A DNA stretch of 64,000 bases from assembly GCF_003479425.1 (NCBI RefSeq), contig NZ_QUHC01000004.1, forward strand, positions 248,001 through 312,000, read 5' to 3'. This document shows positions 17,535 to 26,687 of this stretch, piece after piece; position 1 is the stretch's first letter, and each line of letters begins with the position of its first letter. The notes beneath the pieces were generated by a model that was not told where the DNA came from, searched no databases, and was given only the letters and a program-made list of their open reading frames with translations. The stretch comes from Odoribacter sp. AF15-53 (GTDB taxonomy: Bacteria > Bacteroidota > Bacteroidia > Bacteroidales > Marinifilaceae). The translations under genes were made by a program, and so were the position numbers.

Positions 17535-19748
17535 ATGGAAAAGTTACTGATGTGTTTCGTCTGTTTTTTGTTGTTACAGGTGAAAATCATGGCTCAAGAT
17601 GTTCAGGTGCAACCTACTCCCCGGCAAATGACCGTGAAGGAAGAAGGTGTGATAACTCCCGTTTCTTTTCGCTTGGAAGGAGAATTGGAAGCTAATCCAC
17701 AAGCAATTAGGTTGTTGAAAGCCTTCTTGGGAGATTGTCTCTCGTCGAAAGGATTACCCTTGTACGTGGGGGAAAAGGGCGATCGTGCCGTGCAAGCCCG
17801 AAAATGTCAGATTCCCAATCAGCTGGAGGGGTATTATCTGGAGATAACGAAGAAAGGAATCACGCTTGCGGGGAATGATGAGCGGGGAACGTATTATGCC
17901 GTGCGTACTTTTATGCAGTTGTTTCGGGATAATCAATTGCCTCAGGTTGAGATCCGGGATTATCCTGACGTGCGTTTCCGTGGGGTTGTCGAGGGATTCT
18001 ACGGAACGCCCTGGAGCCACGAGGCCCGGTTGCGACAGTTGCAGTTTTACGGGGAAAATAAATTGAATACCTATATATATGGTCCCAAGGATGATCCTTA
18101 TCATAGTTCTCCCAACTGGCGGAAGCCTTATCCCGAAAAGGATGCGGTCCGTCTGGCGGAACTGGTGAAAGTGGCGAATGAGAATGAGGTTGATTTCGTG
18201 TGGGCTATTCATCCGGGGAAAGATATACAATGGAACACGACCGACCGGGATTTGCTAATGGACAAGTTCGAGCACATGTACGATTTGGGGGTGCGTTCTT
18301 TTGCCGTTTTCTTTGATGATATTTCCGGGGAGGGAGCGAAAGCCGAGCGACAGGTGGAGTTGTTGAATTATATCGACGATCATTTTGTGCAGGTGAAACC
18401 GGACGTGACTCCCTTGATTGTGTGCCCGACCGAGTACAACAAATCGTGGGTAAACCTTGAAGGCGGTTACCTGACGACCTTGGGTACGAAGTTGAATCCT
18501 TCCGTGGAAATCATGTGGACGGGTGATCGGGTGATTGCCACGATGACCCTCGAAGATGTCGAGTGGGTACGGGAAGTGATCCGAAGACCGGCTTATATCT
18601 GGTGGAACTTCCCCGTTTCCGATTACGTGCGGGATCACCTTTTACTGGGAGAGGTGTACGGTAACGAGACTACGATAGCGAAAAGCGTGTCCGGATTCGT
18701 GGCGAATCCCATGGAATGGGCCGAGGCTTCCAAGGTGGCAATATATTGCGTGGCTGATTATACGTGGAATATGCAACAATATGATAGTGCTCGGTCATGG
18801 GAGCGGGCGCTCCGTGCGATCATGCCGGAAAACGTGGATGCTTTTACCGTTTTTGCCCGGCACAATTCCGACTTGGGGGAAAATGTTCATCGCTTCCGTC
18901 GGGAAGAGTCCGTGCTGATCCAGCCCGTGGCAGAACGTTTTATGAAGAGTTATCGGGAGGGACGTTATGATGAGCGGGATTTCCAAGTTTTGCGGGATGA
19001 ATTCGAGCGGGTAGCCGAAACGGCTGATCTCCTGTTGATAGACGATGAGAATGAGGCTCTGATAAAAGAGATTACCCCATGGCTCTACCAGTTCAAGATT
19101 TTAGGGGATGCCGGGCAAGAAGCTTTGACTATGCTAAAAGCCGAGGAGGTTGGCGACAATGCGTTGTTCTTGCGGAAATATAATCACGTTAAGGCTTTAC
19201 GGAAAAGGAGCTACGAGTTGGAGCGCCAATTTAACCCAAATCCTTATCAACCGGGAGTGAAGACCGGGACGAAAGTATTGCAACCTCTTGTGTTGGATAT
19301 TTTCACGGAGGCCACGGAACGTTTTAACCGGAAAAACGGCACTGATTTACTTGTGCTGGCTGACTATTCCCCGTGCAAGCAGACCACGAATATTCCGCAA
19401 CTGGATCACCTTCCTTTACAGGTATATCCCAACCGGATACATTTTACCCCGTTGCTGGAAGTCGTGAAATGGCCGGCGGGAGCATCTTTCCAGTTGGAAT
19501 TTGACGAGGCTTACCTAATTCCCGGTACACGTATCGATCTTGGGATAAAAGACGATATCACCTGGGGACTTATGGAAGTATCCGCTGATGGTGAGACGTG
19601 GCATACAGTGCCTTTAACCCGGGACACTCGTGACCGTTGGAATGGTAAATGGGAAACCTCTCCCGTGAAATATCTCCGATTCACGAACACGGGCCAGACC
19701 GAGCAGCAGGTTTACTTGCGGGAGTTTTATGTGGTGTTTAATAAATGA
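17535..19748 (+). CDS. GH84 beta-N-acetylglucosaminidase, secreted
   Basis: This is a secreted hexosaminidase of glycoside hydrolase family 84 that removes terminal beta-GlcNAc, acting by substrate-assisted catalysis. It has a signal peptide (FVCFLLLQVKIMAQ), an N-terminal GH84/GH20-b-like domain (to about residue 145), then the catalytic barrel opening RGVVEGFYGTPWSHEARLRQ, with YIYGPKDDPYH and the adjacent catalytic Asp pair FFDD at 261-262. The C-terminal 250 residues contain a helical bundle and a beta-sandwich (LRFTNTGQTEQQVYLREFYV). The length of 737 and the order of motifs match the Bacteroides thetaiotaomicron GH84 enzyme. It follows the GNAT gene by 22 bases but may have its own promoter. 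Host mucin or O-GlcNAc glycans, or peptidoglycan pieces, are possible substrates. Confidence 0.93.
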   Translation: MEKLLMCFVCFLLLQVKIMAQDVQVQPTPRQMTVKEEGVITPVSFRLEGELEANPQAIRLLKAFLGDCLSSKGLPLYVGEKGDRAVQARKCQIPNQLEGYYLEITKKGITLAGNDERGTYYAVRTFMQLFRDNQLPQVEIRDYPDVRFRGVVEGFYGTPWSHEARLRQLQFYGENKLNTYIYGPKDDPYHSSPNWRKPYPEKDAVRLAELVKVANENEVDFVWAIHPGKDIQWNTTDRDLLMDKFEHMYDLGVRSFAVFFDDISGEGAKAERQVELLNYIDDHFVQVKPDVTPLIVCPTEYNKSWVNLEGGYLTTLGTKLNPSVEIMWTGDRVIATMTLEDVEWVREVIRRPAYIWWNFPVSDYVRDHLLLGEVYGNETTIAKSVSGFVANPMEWAEASKVAIYCVADYTWNMQQYDSARSWERALRAIMPENVDAFTVFARHNSDLGENVHRFRREESVLIQPVAERFMKSYREGRYDERDFQVLRDEFERVAETADLLLIDDENEALIKEITPWLYQFKILGDAGQEALTMLKAEEVGDNALFLRKYNHVKALRKRSYELERQFNPNPYQPGVKTGTKVLQPLVLDIFTEATERFNRKNGTDLLVLADYSPCKQTTNIPQLDHLPLQVYPNRIHFTPLLEVVKWPAGASFQLEFDEAYLIPGTRIDLGIKDDITWGLMEVSADGETWHTVPLTRDTRDRWNGKWETSPVKYLRFTNTGQTEQQVYLREFYVVFNK

Positions 19749-19756
19749 GTCTGTAA

Positions 19757-19868
19757 AGTCCATAAAGTCTATAAAGTCAGTGGGCCCCCCGGCGCTCTGT
19801 CAACGGCAGCTAGTGCTGCCGACAAATACGTCCGAAGGACATCCGTGACCTTATAGACTTTATGGACT
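19757..19868. repeat. family A dispersed repeat, most complete copy (MITE-like)
   Basis: Terminal inverted repeats of 22 bases lie at 19757-19778 and 19847-19868 with one mismatch (left arm starts AGTCCATAAAGTCTATAAAG). Inside are a GC-rich block, a perfect hairpin GGCAGC-TAGT-GCTGCC, and a small hairpin GTCC-GAA-GGAC. No coding capacity. It fills the gap between the convergent GH84 and MATE genes, starting within a few bases of the GH84 stop, so it may also serve as a terminator. Confidence 0.8.
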
Positions 19869-19873
19869 CATTA

Positions 19874-21199
19874 TCATATTTTCTTTCCTGTCCATTTCCC
19901 GCTTTTCATGTACCAGAAGCCGAAGAGGAGGAGAATTCCCCAGTAGGCGTGTTCCGTGGTCCAGCAGATGGCTATATCCACTTTCAAGTAGAATACGATG
20001 TAAATGATGTAGAGCACGTAGAAAATCAGTGTGACAAACTCCATGTATAGGGCCATGCGGGTGTTACCCGTTCCCGACACGGCATTAAATAGTATACTGC
20101 CGGGAGTGGAGAGAAGCGTGGCGCTCATCATCACGAAGAGGGAGGAGATCGTGGCCTGAATCAGTTGCGGGTCGTCCGTGTATATTCTCAGGAACGTGGA
20201 GGGTGCCAGTAGGATAATGATGCCTAGGGAAAGCACGAACAGATAGCACATTTTGATTGTTTTGAGACAGGTGTTCCATACCTGTGAGGCGGCGTTGGCT
20301 CCGATCAGGTTACTCACGAGTGAGCTGGTCGTGGCGGCGAAGGCGGAAACCGGCATGAAGAAGAACATGGCGGCGCTACGCACGATATTCGATACGGCTA
20401 GCGGGCGTTCTCCCAGATGTTCCACGGCGATAAAGAAAAGGAACCAGGTGGCCATGGCCAGAAAAGATTGAATCATGGTCCACACGGAAATGTTGAGTAT
20501 ACCCGATAATAGTTTCGGGTTAAAACTGGACAAGTTGAAAAGCGCGTATTTTCGCCAATCTACTTTGTACCACGTGTACGTGATATAGAAGAGCATGGAT
20601 ACCAGTTCGGCCACGGATGATCCGATAGCGGCACCGCTGATGCCTAGTGCCGGGAATCCGAATTTACCGAAAATTAAAAGGTAGTTGAGTACGACGTTTG
20701 TTCCAACCATGACGAGCGAGTTGATCGTGAGTATGCGGGTCGTGGTGATTCCCACGAAGAAAGCCCGGAACATGACAGCGACGAACGAGAAAAAGAACCC
20801 GAATACCCGCCATTTCATGTAACTGTTCGTTGCCACGTAGACCTCTTCCGAATCGATCACCGAATGAAGTACCGATGGAGAATAAATGCGAGAAACGAAG
20901 AACATCATGGCGGCAAGTCCCAGTAGGAATAATACGCCTTGGATAAAGATGGGGCCGATTTCTTTGTAATTACCTTCCCCGTTGCGCCGTCCGATAAGGA
21001 TTTGCGCCCCGATACTGAACCCGAACGCCAGCATGTAAATAGCCATGTAATACACGCCTGCTAAGGCCGAAGCTCCCAGTTCAATTTCTCCGACTCTTCC
21101 CAGAAAGGCGGTGTCGGTCATGTTTATTAGGTGTTCCATTAATAAACTGACTAAAATGGGGAACGTGACAGTCCATATTTGCTTGTGCGTGAATCTCAT
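19874..21199 (-). CDS. MATE-family efflux protein
   Basis: This is an inner-membrane exporter of the MATE family with 12 predicted helices, 441 residues. The N-terminal FPILVSLLMEHLINMTDTAFLGRVG is a typical MATE opening. The second half repeats the pattern (GILNISVWTMIQSFLAMATWFLFFIAV). The sequence is only distantly similar to the other MATE protein at 9891, and belongs more to the DinF-like branch by its TDTAFLGRVG motif. The gene is convergent with the GH84 gene across the family A repeat. Confidence 0.9.
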   Translation of the reverse strand: MRFTHKQIWTVTFPILVSLLMEHLINMTDTAFLGRVGEIELGASALAGVYYMAIYMLAFGFSIGAQILIGRRNGEGNYKEIGPIFIQGVLFLLGLAAMMFFVSRIYSPSVLHSVIDSEEVYVATNSYMKWRVFGFFFSFVAVMFRAFFVGITTTRILTINSLVMVGTNVVLNYLLIFGKFGFPALGISGAAIGSSVAELVSMLFYITYTWYKVDWRKYALFNLSSFNPKLLSGILNISVWTMIQSFLAMATWFLFFIAVEHLGERPLAVSNIVRSAAMFFFMPVSAFAATTSSLVSNLIGANAASQVWNTCLKTIKMCYLFVLSLGIIILLAPSTFLRIYTDDPQLIQATISSLFVMMSATLLSTPGSILFNAVSGTGNTRMALYMEFVTLIFYVLYIIYIVFYLKVDIAICWTTEHAYWGILLLFGFWYMKSGKWTGKKI

Positions 21200-21302
21200 A
21201 GTTAAAATGTATCTCGTTTTTTATCCGGGCTGCAAAGATACGTAATTTTATCTATTGATGTTAGGAATAAAAGGTGATAAGTGAAGTAAAAAGGGATGTT
21301 AT

Positions 21303-21837
21303 GCCGTATTCACGGTTTTATCGTCAGTAGGTAAGGATAAAGGAAGTTGGCGATCGTGGAACGAGGATAGTAAACTCCGAGAATCACGAATAATTCGTAA
21401 TCCGGGGTTAAAATGCTTGCGTCCCGGGCGTTCATAAACGTGGTGACTTTCTCGATGTAATCTTTCATGGCGGAGCAAGACGGCAAGGGCATGAAACGAT
21501 AGGTGACATTCTTACAAAGGGTGGTGAGGTGTTTGAAAAATAACCTGCAGAATAGGTTGCTGATCTCCTTGAAGCGAATTTCTAGAATCAGACAATCCCT
21601 CGTGATATTCAATTGATAGGTTGTCTCGGCCGGGATAAAAGTGAGTTCTTCTCGGTGAAGATCGTGGCTTCCGGTTCCCGGAATTTCGATACGAGCCTCT
21701 CCTTTCAAGAGAATGAGGGTTAAATTGTAAGCAAAGGTTTCCCGTTTGACTTTTTCTCCCATGTCATGTTTGTTCATGGTGAAGTTCAAGCTAACATTAT
21801 CGTTTTGATTCATAGTACTATTTTCGCCGTATTCACG
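21303..21837. repeat. 12-base direct repeat flanking the regulator gene
   Basis: GCCGTATTCACG occurs at 21303-21314 and again at 21826-21837, in the same orientation. One copy sits over the start codon region and the other over the stop codon region of the truncated regulator on the minus strand. Only the 12 bases are shared; the flanks differ. Confidence 0.7.
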
Positions 21838-21840
21838 CAT
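21310..21840 (-). CDS. AraC-type regulator N-terminal domain, DNA-binding part absent
   Basis: This 176-residue protein looks like the cupin-like sensor half of Bacteroidales AraC regulators: LTLILLKGEARIEIPGTGSH and ELTFIPAETTYQLNITRDCL give the beta-barrel, and the C-terminal part (DYELFVILGVYYPRSTIANF) the linker helices. In full-length relatives two HTH units would follow; here a stop comes right after YLLTIKP. The protein is therefore either a truncated, non-functional remnant or a free ligand-binding domain. The start at 21840 is used because an AAAGG lies upstream; ATG 21813 is the alternative. A 12-base direct repeat spans both ends of the frame. Confidence 0.6.
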   Translation of the reverse strand: MREYGENSTMNQNDNVSLNFTMNKHDMGEKVKRETFAYNLTLILLKGEARIEIPGTGSHDLHREELTFIPAETTYQLNITRDCLILEIRFKEISNLFCRLFFKHLTTLCKNVTYRFMPLPSCSAMKDYIEKVTTFMNARDASILTPDYELFVILGVYYPRSTIANFLYPYLLTIKP

Positions 21841-22492
21841 CGTAAAGCCTTTGCATTTGTATCATTAAACGTTCGTTTAAAGATATGTATAAAAATGACT
21901 GCATGTATGTCTTAGAGTCTATATAGATATTGAATAAAATAAATAATTTAATGTAATTATTTGATTTTTGAAAGTGTTGATATACAACGAAATATTATTC
22001 GTTTTGCATGGATGATAATCTATTTTTTGATAAAAACACATGCTTAATAAAAAAATGCTTATTTTTGTCTGAATAAACGAACGGTTATTGCAATTCTCGT
22101 TTGTGTCGGTCGATACCGTTGTGTAGCCATTTCATGGTAAATTCCATTAGAGATTGGGGTGTGTTTAGGGAGTAATCAGTTTACATGAAAGAATTATAGA
22201 TGTTTGATAGACGTATCAAAGACGTTTCTAGAGCGTCTTTGATCTGTCTTTGGAGCGTCTTTGTACCCTTATCTCTTTGGTAACTCTCCCTTAATTCTGA
22301 CTGATCTCATGATGATAAATGTTGTGATTCATGGGCGAGGGGCAGGTGTCAATACGTACCATTTCATGTCAAGGAGTATATATTTTAACGTTTTCGGGAG
22401 TAAATGAGGCTATAAATTTTTAGAAAATTAAAATGAAATTGTTTACATTCGTCACCTCTTTAGTGTTTTTTGTTTGTGTTAAATTGTATATT
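21841..22492. promoter_or_regulatory. long intergenic region with operator-like palindromes
   Basis: No gene is seen in about 590-650 bases. TTAAACGTTCGTTTAA (21865-21880) is a perfect 7-2-7 palindrome of the kind bound by TetR-like proteins. A second related site in the opposite sense lies at 22072-22089 (AATAAACGAACGGTTATT, one mismatch), sharing the core CGTTCGTTTA. At 22215-22243 ATCAAAGACG pairs with CGTCTTTGAT over 9 bases, and AGCGTCTTTG recurs at 22254. The second site could control the MFS gene at 22493; no regulator for it is in the window. Confidence 0.5.
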
Positions 22493-23647
22493 ATGAAAGA
22501 AAAGTCTACGAGTATTAAGGCTTTATTGCCTGTGTTGTTCGGTTTTTTTATCATGGGATTCTGCGATGTGGTTGGAATATCAACCAGTTACGTGCAGGCG
22601 GATTTCGGGTTAAGCGAAACGGTGGCCGGTTTTTTACCTTCCATGGTTTTCCTGTGGTTCTTGTTGCTGGCTGTTCCTGCAGCTATTTTTATGAACCGGA
22701 TCGGTCGGAAGAAGACCGTGTTAGTGAGTATGTTGGTAACGATCGTGGGAATGATAATTCCTTTTATTGATTATAATCTGTACACCTGTCTGGTGGCTTT
22801 TGCCCTGTTGGGTATAGGTAATACCATTTTGCAGGTATCGTTGAACCCGTTGTTGACGAACGTGGTGAAGGGAAACGTGTTGGCGAGTTCGTTGACTGCC
22901 GGGCAAGTGTTGAAAGCCGTGTCGTCTTTCTGCGGACCGTTTATCGCTGGTTTTGCTGCCACGGTGTTGGGTAACTGGCAGTATTTGTTCCCGATTTTTG
23001 CGCTTCTAACTTTGATTTCTATGGGATGGTTGATGATGGTACACGTGAAGGAAGAAGCCCCGGAGCAAGAGACTTCCTCCTGGGGTGCGACTTTCGGGTT
23101 GTTACGGGATAGAACAATTCTGTTGCTTTTCTTGGGTATCGTGTTTGTCGTGGGAGTAGACGTGGGAATTAACACGGTGGCCCCGAAGTTGTTGATCGAG
23201 CGTTGTCATTTTGCCGTGGCTGATGCGGGCGTGGGGTCGAGTGTTTATTTCGCGTTTCGTACGATCGGTGCGTTCGTGGGAACGTTTCTGTTGGCCCGCG
23301 TGGCGGGAAGCAAGTATTTCCGGGTGAATATTTTAATTGCCATTGTAGCGATGATCGTACTATTCTTCGTGTCGGGACAATATCCGATCATGATACTGGT
23401 TGCTCTGATCGGTTTCACGTGTTCCAGTATATTCTCCCTGATTTTCTCCATGGCTATTCAAGCTCGTCCGGAGAAAGCCAACGAGATTTCCGGTTTGATG
23501 GTGACGGGGATTTTCGGGGGAGCGGTGATCCCGCCATTGATGGGATATTGCACGGATATTATTGGTAGTCAAGCCGGGTCACTGATCGTGATTCTGGGTT
23601 GCATGTGCTATTTGTTGTATTGTTCGGTTGGAATTAAAGCTAAATAA
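22493..23647 (+). CDS. MFS sugar permease
   Basis: This is an inner-membrane major facilitator protein of the fucose/glucose/hexosamine permease type (FucP/GlcP/NagP-like). It has 12 helices; the first (LPVLFGFFIMGFCDVVGISTSYV) resembles FucP-like openings, and MNRIGRKKTVLVSML is the cytosolic loop 2-3 MFS motif. The start at 22493 is preferred because the earlier ATG (22433) would add a spurious hydrophobic segment. The next gene, 71 bases on, encodes a ROK-type kinase, so the pair probably imports and phosphorylates a hexose or N-acetylhexosamine. The upstream region contains operator-like palindromes. Confidence 0.87.
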   Translation: MKEKSTSIKALLPVLFGFFIMGFCDVVGISTSYVQADFGLSETVAGFLPSMVFLWFLLLAVPAAIFMNRIGRKKTVLVSMLVTIVGMIIPFIDYNLYTCLVAFALLGIGNTILQVSLNPLLTNVVKGNVLASSLTAGQVLKAVSSFCGPFIAGFAATVLGNWQYLFPIFALLTLISMGWLMMVHVKEEAPEQETSSWGATFGLLRDRTILLLFLGIVFVVGVDVGINTVAPKLLIERCHFAVADAGVGSSVYFAFRTIGAFVGTFLLARVAGSKYFRVNILIAIVAMIVLFFVSGQYPIMILVALIGFTCSSIFSLIFSMAIQARPEKANEISGLMVTGIFGGAVIPPLMGYCTDIIGSQAGSLIVILGCMCYLLYCSVGIKAK

Positions 23648-23718
23648 TTTTAGATTTCATGATTTTAGATCCGGCCTTTCTTTTAGTTTTTATCTTTTAA
23701 TTTTTAACTCTAAAAGTG

Positions 23719-24816
23719 ATGTATCAGTTTGATAAAAGAATAGTAATGACGTTGGATGCGGGGGGTACGAACTTCGTGTTCTCGGCAATTCAGGCGAACG
23801 AAGAGATCGTGGAGCCGATCACGTTACCTTCAAATGGTAAGAATCTGGAAAAGTGTCTGGATACGATGGTGACGGGTTTCTCCGCTATCAAGATGAAGTT
23901 GGCGGAAGAGCCGGTGGCGATCAGTTTCGCTTTTCCCGGTCCCGCGGATTACGTGAACGGGATTATCGGGGATTTGAAGAATCTGCCCGCTTTTCAGGGA
24001 GGTGTCGCATTAGGAGCTTTTTTGAAGAACAAGTTCGGAATTCCGGTATTTATAAATAATGACGGGGATTTGTTCGCTTACGGAGAGGCGTTGGCCGGGG
24101 CTTTGCCGGAGGTAAACCGGATGTTGCAGGATGCGGGAAGAAATAAAGTGTATAAAAATCTAATTGGTATTACTTTGGGAACCGGGTTCGGAGGGGGAGT
24201 CGTGCGAGATCGGGAGCTTTTTCTCGGGGACAATGGTGCGGCGGCAGAAGTTTGGGTACTTCGGGATAAGCGGGAACCTGTTTACGGGGTGGAAGAAGGA
24301 ATTTCTATCCGGGCAATCAAGCGGGAATATGCCCGTCTTTCTGGTGATAGTCGGGAGTTAACCCCGAGAGATATTTTCGAGATTGCGGAAGGGAACATGG
24401 AAGGAAATTCGGCTGCGGCGAAAGAGACGTTCGAGCATGCGGGAGAGGTGTTAGGAGAGGCGATTGCCTCGATGAATGCGGTCGTGGACGGGATTGTGGT
24501 CATTGGCGGTGGTATCGTGGCCGCACAAAAATATCTGATGCCCGCTGTGATGCGGGAGTTGAATGGGACGTTGAGTATGTACGAGGGAGCCCCGGCGGAT
24601 CGCATGGAAATGAAAGCGTTTTTCTTGAATGACCCGGTAGATCGGGAGGCGTTCCTGACTCCCACGGTGAAGCATATCGTGGTTCCCGGTACAACGGATA
24701 CAGTCGAGTATGATCCCGTGAAACGTATGGGGGTGCTTGTAACTAAACTGGGAACCAGCAAGGCGATCGCTTTCGGGGCGTATGCTTTTGCGTTAAACGA
24801 ATTGGACAGACGATAA
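23719..24816 (+). CDS. ROK-family sugar kinase
   Basis: This is a cytoplasmic kinase of the ROK/glucokinase fold. The phosphate-1 motif is LDAGGTNFVFSAI (residues 12-24), the sugar-binding Asp lies in FINNDGDLFAYGEA, and the second phosphate motif in GITLGTGFGGGVV. The adenosine motif is VVIGGGIVAAQKYLMP. The cysteine zinc motif found in many ROK proteins is absent. At 365 residues it is slightly longer than most. Start ATG 23719 is chosen over GTG 23716. It is paired with the MFS permease; glucose, GlcNAc or ManNAc are candidate substrates, GlcNAc being favoured by the GH84 gene a few kb away. Confidence 0.85.
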   Translation: MYQFDKRIVMTLDAGGTNFVFSAIQANEEIVEPITLPSNGKNLEKCLDTMVTGFSAIKMKLAEEPVAISFAFPGPADYVNGIIGDLKNLPAFQGGVALGAFLKNKFGIPVFINNDGDLFAYGEALAGALPEVNRMLQDAGRNKVYKNLIGITLGTGFGGGVVRDRELFLGDNGAAAEVWVLRDKREPVYGVEEGISIRAIKREYARLSGDSRELTPRDIFEIAEGNMEGNSAAAKETFEHAGEVLGEAIASMNAVVDGIVVIGGGIVAAQKYLMPAVMRELNGTLSMYEGAPADRMEMKAFFLNDPVDREAFLTPTVKHIVVPGTTDTVEYDPVKRMGVLVTKLGTSKAIAFGAYAFALNELDRR

Positions 24817-24845
24817 TCAGTTTTTGTGATTTAAGAAATTATGGA

Positions 24846-24887
24846 CTGACGAAGGAACTTCTGCTTGAATGAAGTTACTTTCGTCAG
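24846..24887 (+). terminator. hairpin after the kinase gene
   Basis: CTGACGAAGGAACTTC (24846-24861) pairs with GAAGTTACTTTCGTCAG (24871-24887) with one bulge. It is not followed by a strong T run, so its termination strength is uncertain. Confidence 0.55.
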
Positions 24888-24915
24888 GTCTTCGTGTATT
24901 TACGGTTTAATAAAC

Positions 24916-24945
24916 TTTGTAAAGTTCATTGAATTGGTACTTTTT
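24916..24945 (+). promoter_or_regulatory. candidate promoter of glutamine synthetase gene
   Basis: TTTG at 24916-24919, an 18-base spacer, then TACTTTTT at 24938, which is one base off TAnnTTTG. It lies about 50 bases before the start codon. Confidence 0.35.
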
Positions 24946-24995
24946 TTGTTTATTTTTAGGGGATAAAAAAATAAAATCTTTATAAACAAAGAAGT

Positions 24996-26501
24996 ATGAA
25001 TTCAGAATACGCATTAAATCCACATGCTTTGGTTCGCTTTCTAGGTAAAGACGCCAAAGATTTCACGAAGGAAGATATTATCCGTTACGTTTCGGAGAAT
25101 GGGATTGAGATGATCAATTTCAGGTACCCCGGGGCGGACGGGCGATTGAAGACGTTGAATTTTATTATCAATAGTCTTGATCACCTGGATAATATCCTTA
25201 CTTGTGGCGAGCGTGTTGACGGTTCGAGCTTGTTTCCTTATATAGAAGCGGGGTCGAGTGACTTGTACGTGTTACCTCGTTATCGGACAGCTTTTCTGAA
25301 TCCGTTCAGCGAGATTCCTGCCGTGGATATTCTTTGCAGTTTTTATACGAAGGACGGGAAACCGTTGGAGATGTCACCGGAGTACACGATGCGAAAGGCG
25401 CACGAGGCTTTGAAGAAGGTGACGGGTATGGAGTACGAGGTGATGGGAGAGTTGGAGTATTACGTGGTGAGCGAGAAGGAGGAGTTGTTTTTAGCCTCGG
25501 ATCAGAAAGGATATCATGAATCCACTCCTTTCTGTAAGGGACGGGATTTGCGGGCGCTGGCCATGAAATATATCGCGGGTACCGGTGGGTTGATCAAGTA
25601 CGGGCATTCTGAGGTGGGGAATTTCACGAAAGGGGATTGGATGTACGAACAGAACGAGATCGAGTTTTTGCCTACTAAAATGGAAGATGCCGCCGATCAG
25701 TTGATGATTGCCAAATGGATTTTGCGTACGTTGGCTTACCAGTTCGGGGTGGATTTGACGTTTGCCCCGAAGATCACGGTGGGTAAGGCCGGGAGCGGTA
25801 TGCATATTCATACCCGCCTGAAGAAGGGGGATAAGAATATGATGATCGAGAATGGTAAATTGACGGATCATGCTTTGAAGGCTATCGCGGGATACTTGGA
25901 TCTGGCCCCGTCGTTGACGGCTTTCGGGAATACGAACCCGATGTCTTATTTCCGGCTGGTTCCTCACCAGGAGGCACCCACGAATATTTGTTGGGGGGAT
26001 CGTAATCGTTCGGTTCTGGTGCGTGTGCCGTTGGGCTGGACAAGTGGTGCGAGTGATATGTTGCGGGATGCGAACCCGTTGGAGAAAGTGGGAGATTTGG
26101 ATTATAGCGGTAAACAGACTGTGGAGTTCCGTTGTCCGGATGGTTCGGCGGACGTGTATCTGTTGATTGCCGGGTTGGCTGTGGCTGTTCGTCACGGTTT
26201 CGAGATGGAGAACGCCATTCAATATGCGAAGGATCGTTACGTGGATGTGAATATATTTGACGAGGCGAATAAGAAGGTGGCCGATTGTTTGAGCCAGTTG
26301 CCCGCTTCGTGTTACGAGTCGGCTTTGTGTCTTGAAAAGCAACGTGCCGATTTCGAGAAGTACGGGGTGTTTGCTCCGGGGTTGATTGACGGGTTGATTA
26401 ACGGTCTTAAGAAGTTTGAAGATAAGACCTTGCGTCAGGATTTGGGAAATGATGACCAGAAGATCATGGAACTCGTAAATAAATATTTTTATTGCGGTTG
26501 A
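24996..26501 (+). CDS. glnA: glutamine synthetase, type I
   Basis: This enzyme makes glutamine from glutamate, ammonia and ATP. The beta-grasp N-domain has ISxxGI-like SENGIEMINFRYPGADGRLK and the Asp-containing CGERVDGSSLFP. The catalytic domain carries GELEYYV (metal-binding Glu), GSGMHIHTRL, FGNTNPMSYFRLVPHQEAPT and the ammonia/glutamate site NICWGDRNRSVLVRVP. At 501 residues it is somewhat longer than GSI-beta of E. coli. The adenylylation loop motif (NLYDLP) is not seen, so control by adenylylation is unlikely. It is monocistronic by its flanking spacers, with a strong terminator after it. Confidence 0.9.
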   Translation: MNSEYALNPHALVRFLGKDAKDFTKEDIIRYVSENGIEMINFRYPGADGRLKTLNFIINSLDHLDNILTCGERVDGSSLFPYIEAGSSDLYVLPRYRTAFLNPFSEIPAVDILCSFYTKDGKPLEMSPEYTMRKAHEALKKVTGMEYEVMGELEYYVVSEKEELFLASDQKGYHESTPFCKGRDLRALAMKYIAGTGGLIKYGHSEVGNFTKGDWMYEQNEIEFLPTKMEDAADQLMIAKWILRTLAYQFGVDLTFAPKITVGKAGSGMHIHTRLKKGDKNMMIENGKLTDHALKAIAGYLDLAPSLTAFGNTNPMSYFRLVPHQEAPTNICWGDRNRSVLVRVPLGWTSGASDMLRDANPLEKVGDLDYSGKQTVEFRCPDGSADVYLLIAGLAVAVRHGFEMENAIQYAKDRYVDVNIFDEANKKVADCLSQLPASCYESALCLEKQRADFEKYGVFAPGLIDGLINGLKKFEDKTLRQDLGNDDQKIMELVNKYFYCG

Positions 26502-26524
26502 TTTTTTGAAGTCGTAAAGCGTTG

Positions 26525-26574
26525 TTCCCCAAACAAGCGAATGGTGAAAATGATCCGGTCGCTTGTTTGGGGAA
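26525..26574 (+). terminator. terminator after glnA, 16-base perfect stem
   Basis: TTCCCCAAACAAGCGA (26525-26540) and TCGCTTGTTTGGGGAA (26559-26574) are perfect complements with an 18-base loop, followed a few bases later by TATTTTTT. Confidence 0.8.
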
Positions 26575-26636
26575 TATCTATTTTTTGCTGGAAAAGTTAA
26601 ATATGAGTTTTACCGAGTTTATTTTGTGATAGATTG

Positions 26637-26666
26637 TTGCATTGTATTTTATAATATTTATTTTTG
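26637..26666 (+). promoter_or_regulatory. Bacteroides-type promoter
   Basis: TTG at 26637-26639, exactly 19 bases, then TATTTTTG at 26659-26666, matching TTG-N19-TAnnTTTG. Transcription would begin near 26672, about 16 bases before the ATG at 26688, and this fixes that start over an upstream in-frame TTG at 26664. Confidence 0.65.
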
Positions 26667-26687
26667 CTCAAACTAAAATGTGTGGTT

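Noticed and set aside
21841..22432. Small RNA or leader-peptide gene in the gap before the permease
   Set aside because: Inverted repeats are present but there is no promoter-hairpin-T run arrangement or convincing short frame.
25491..26342. Long antisense open frame (283 codons) inside glnA
   Set aside because: It lies wholly within a well-conserved gene, has basic, low-complexity composition and no motif; it is a shadow of codon bias.
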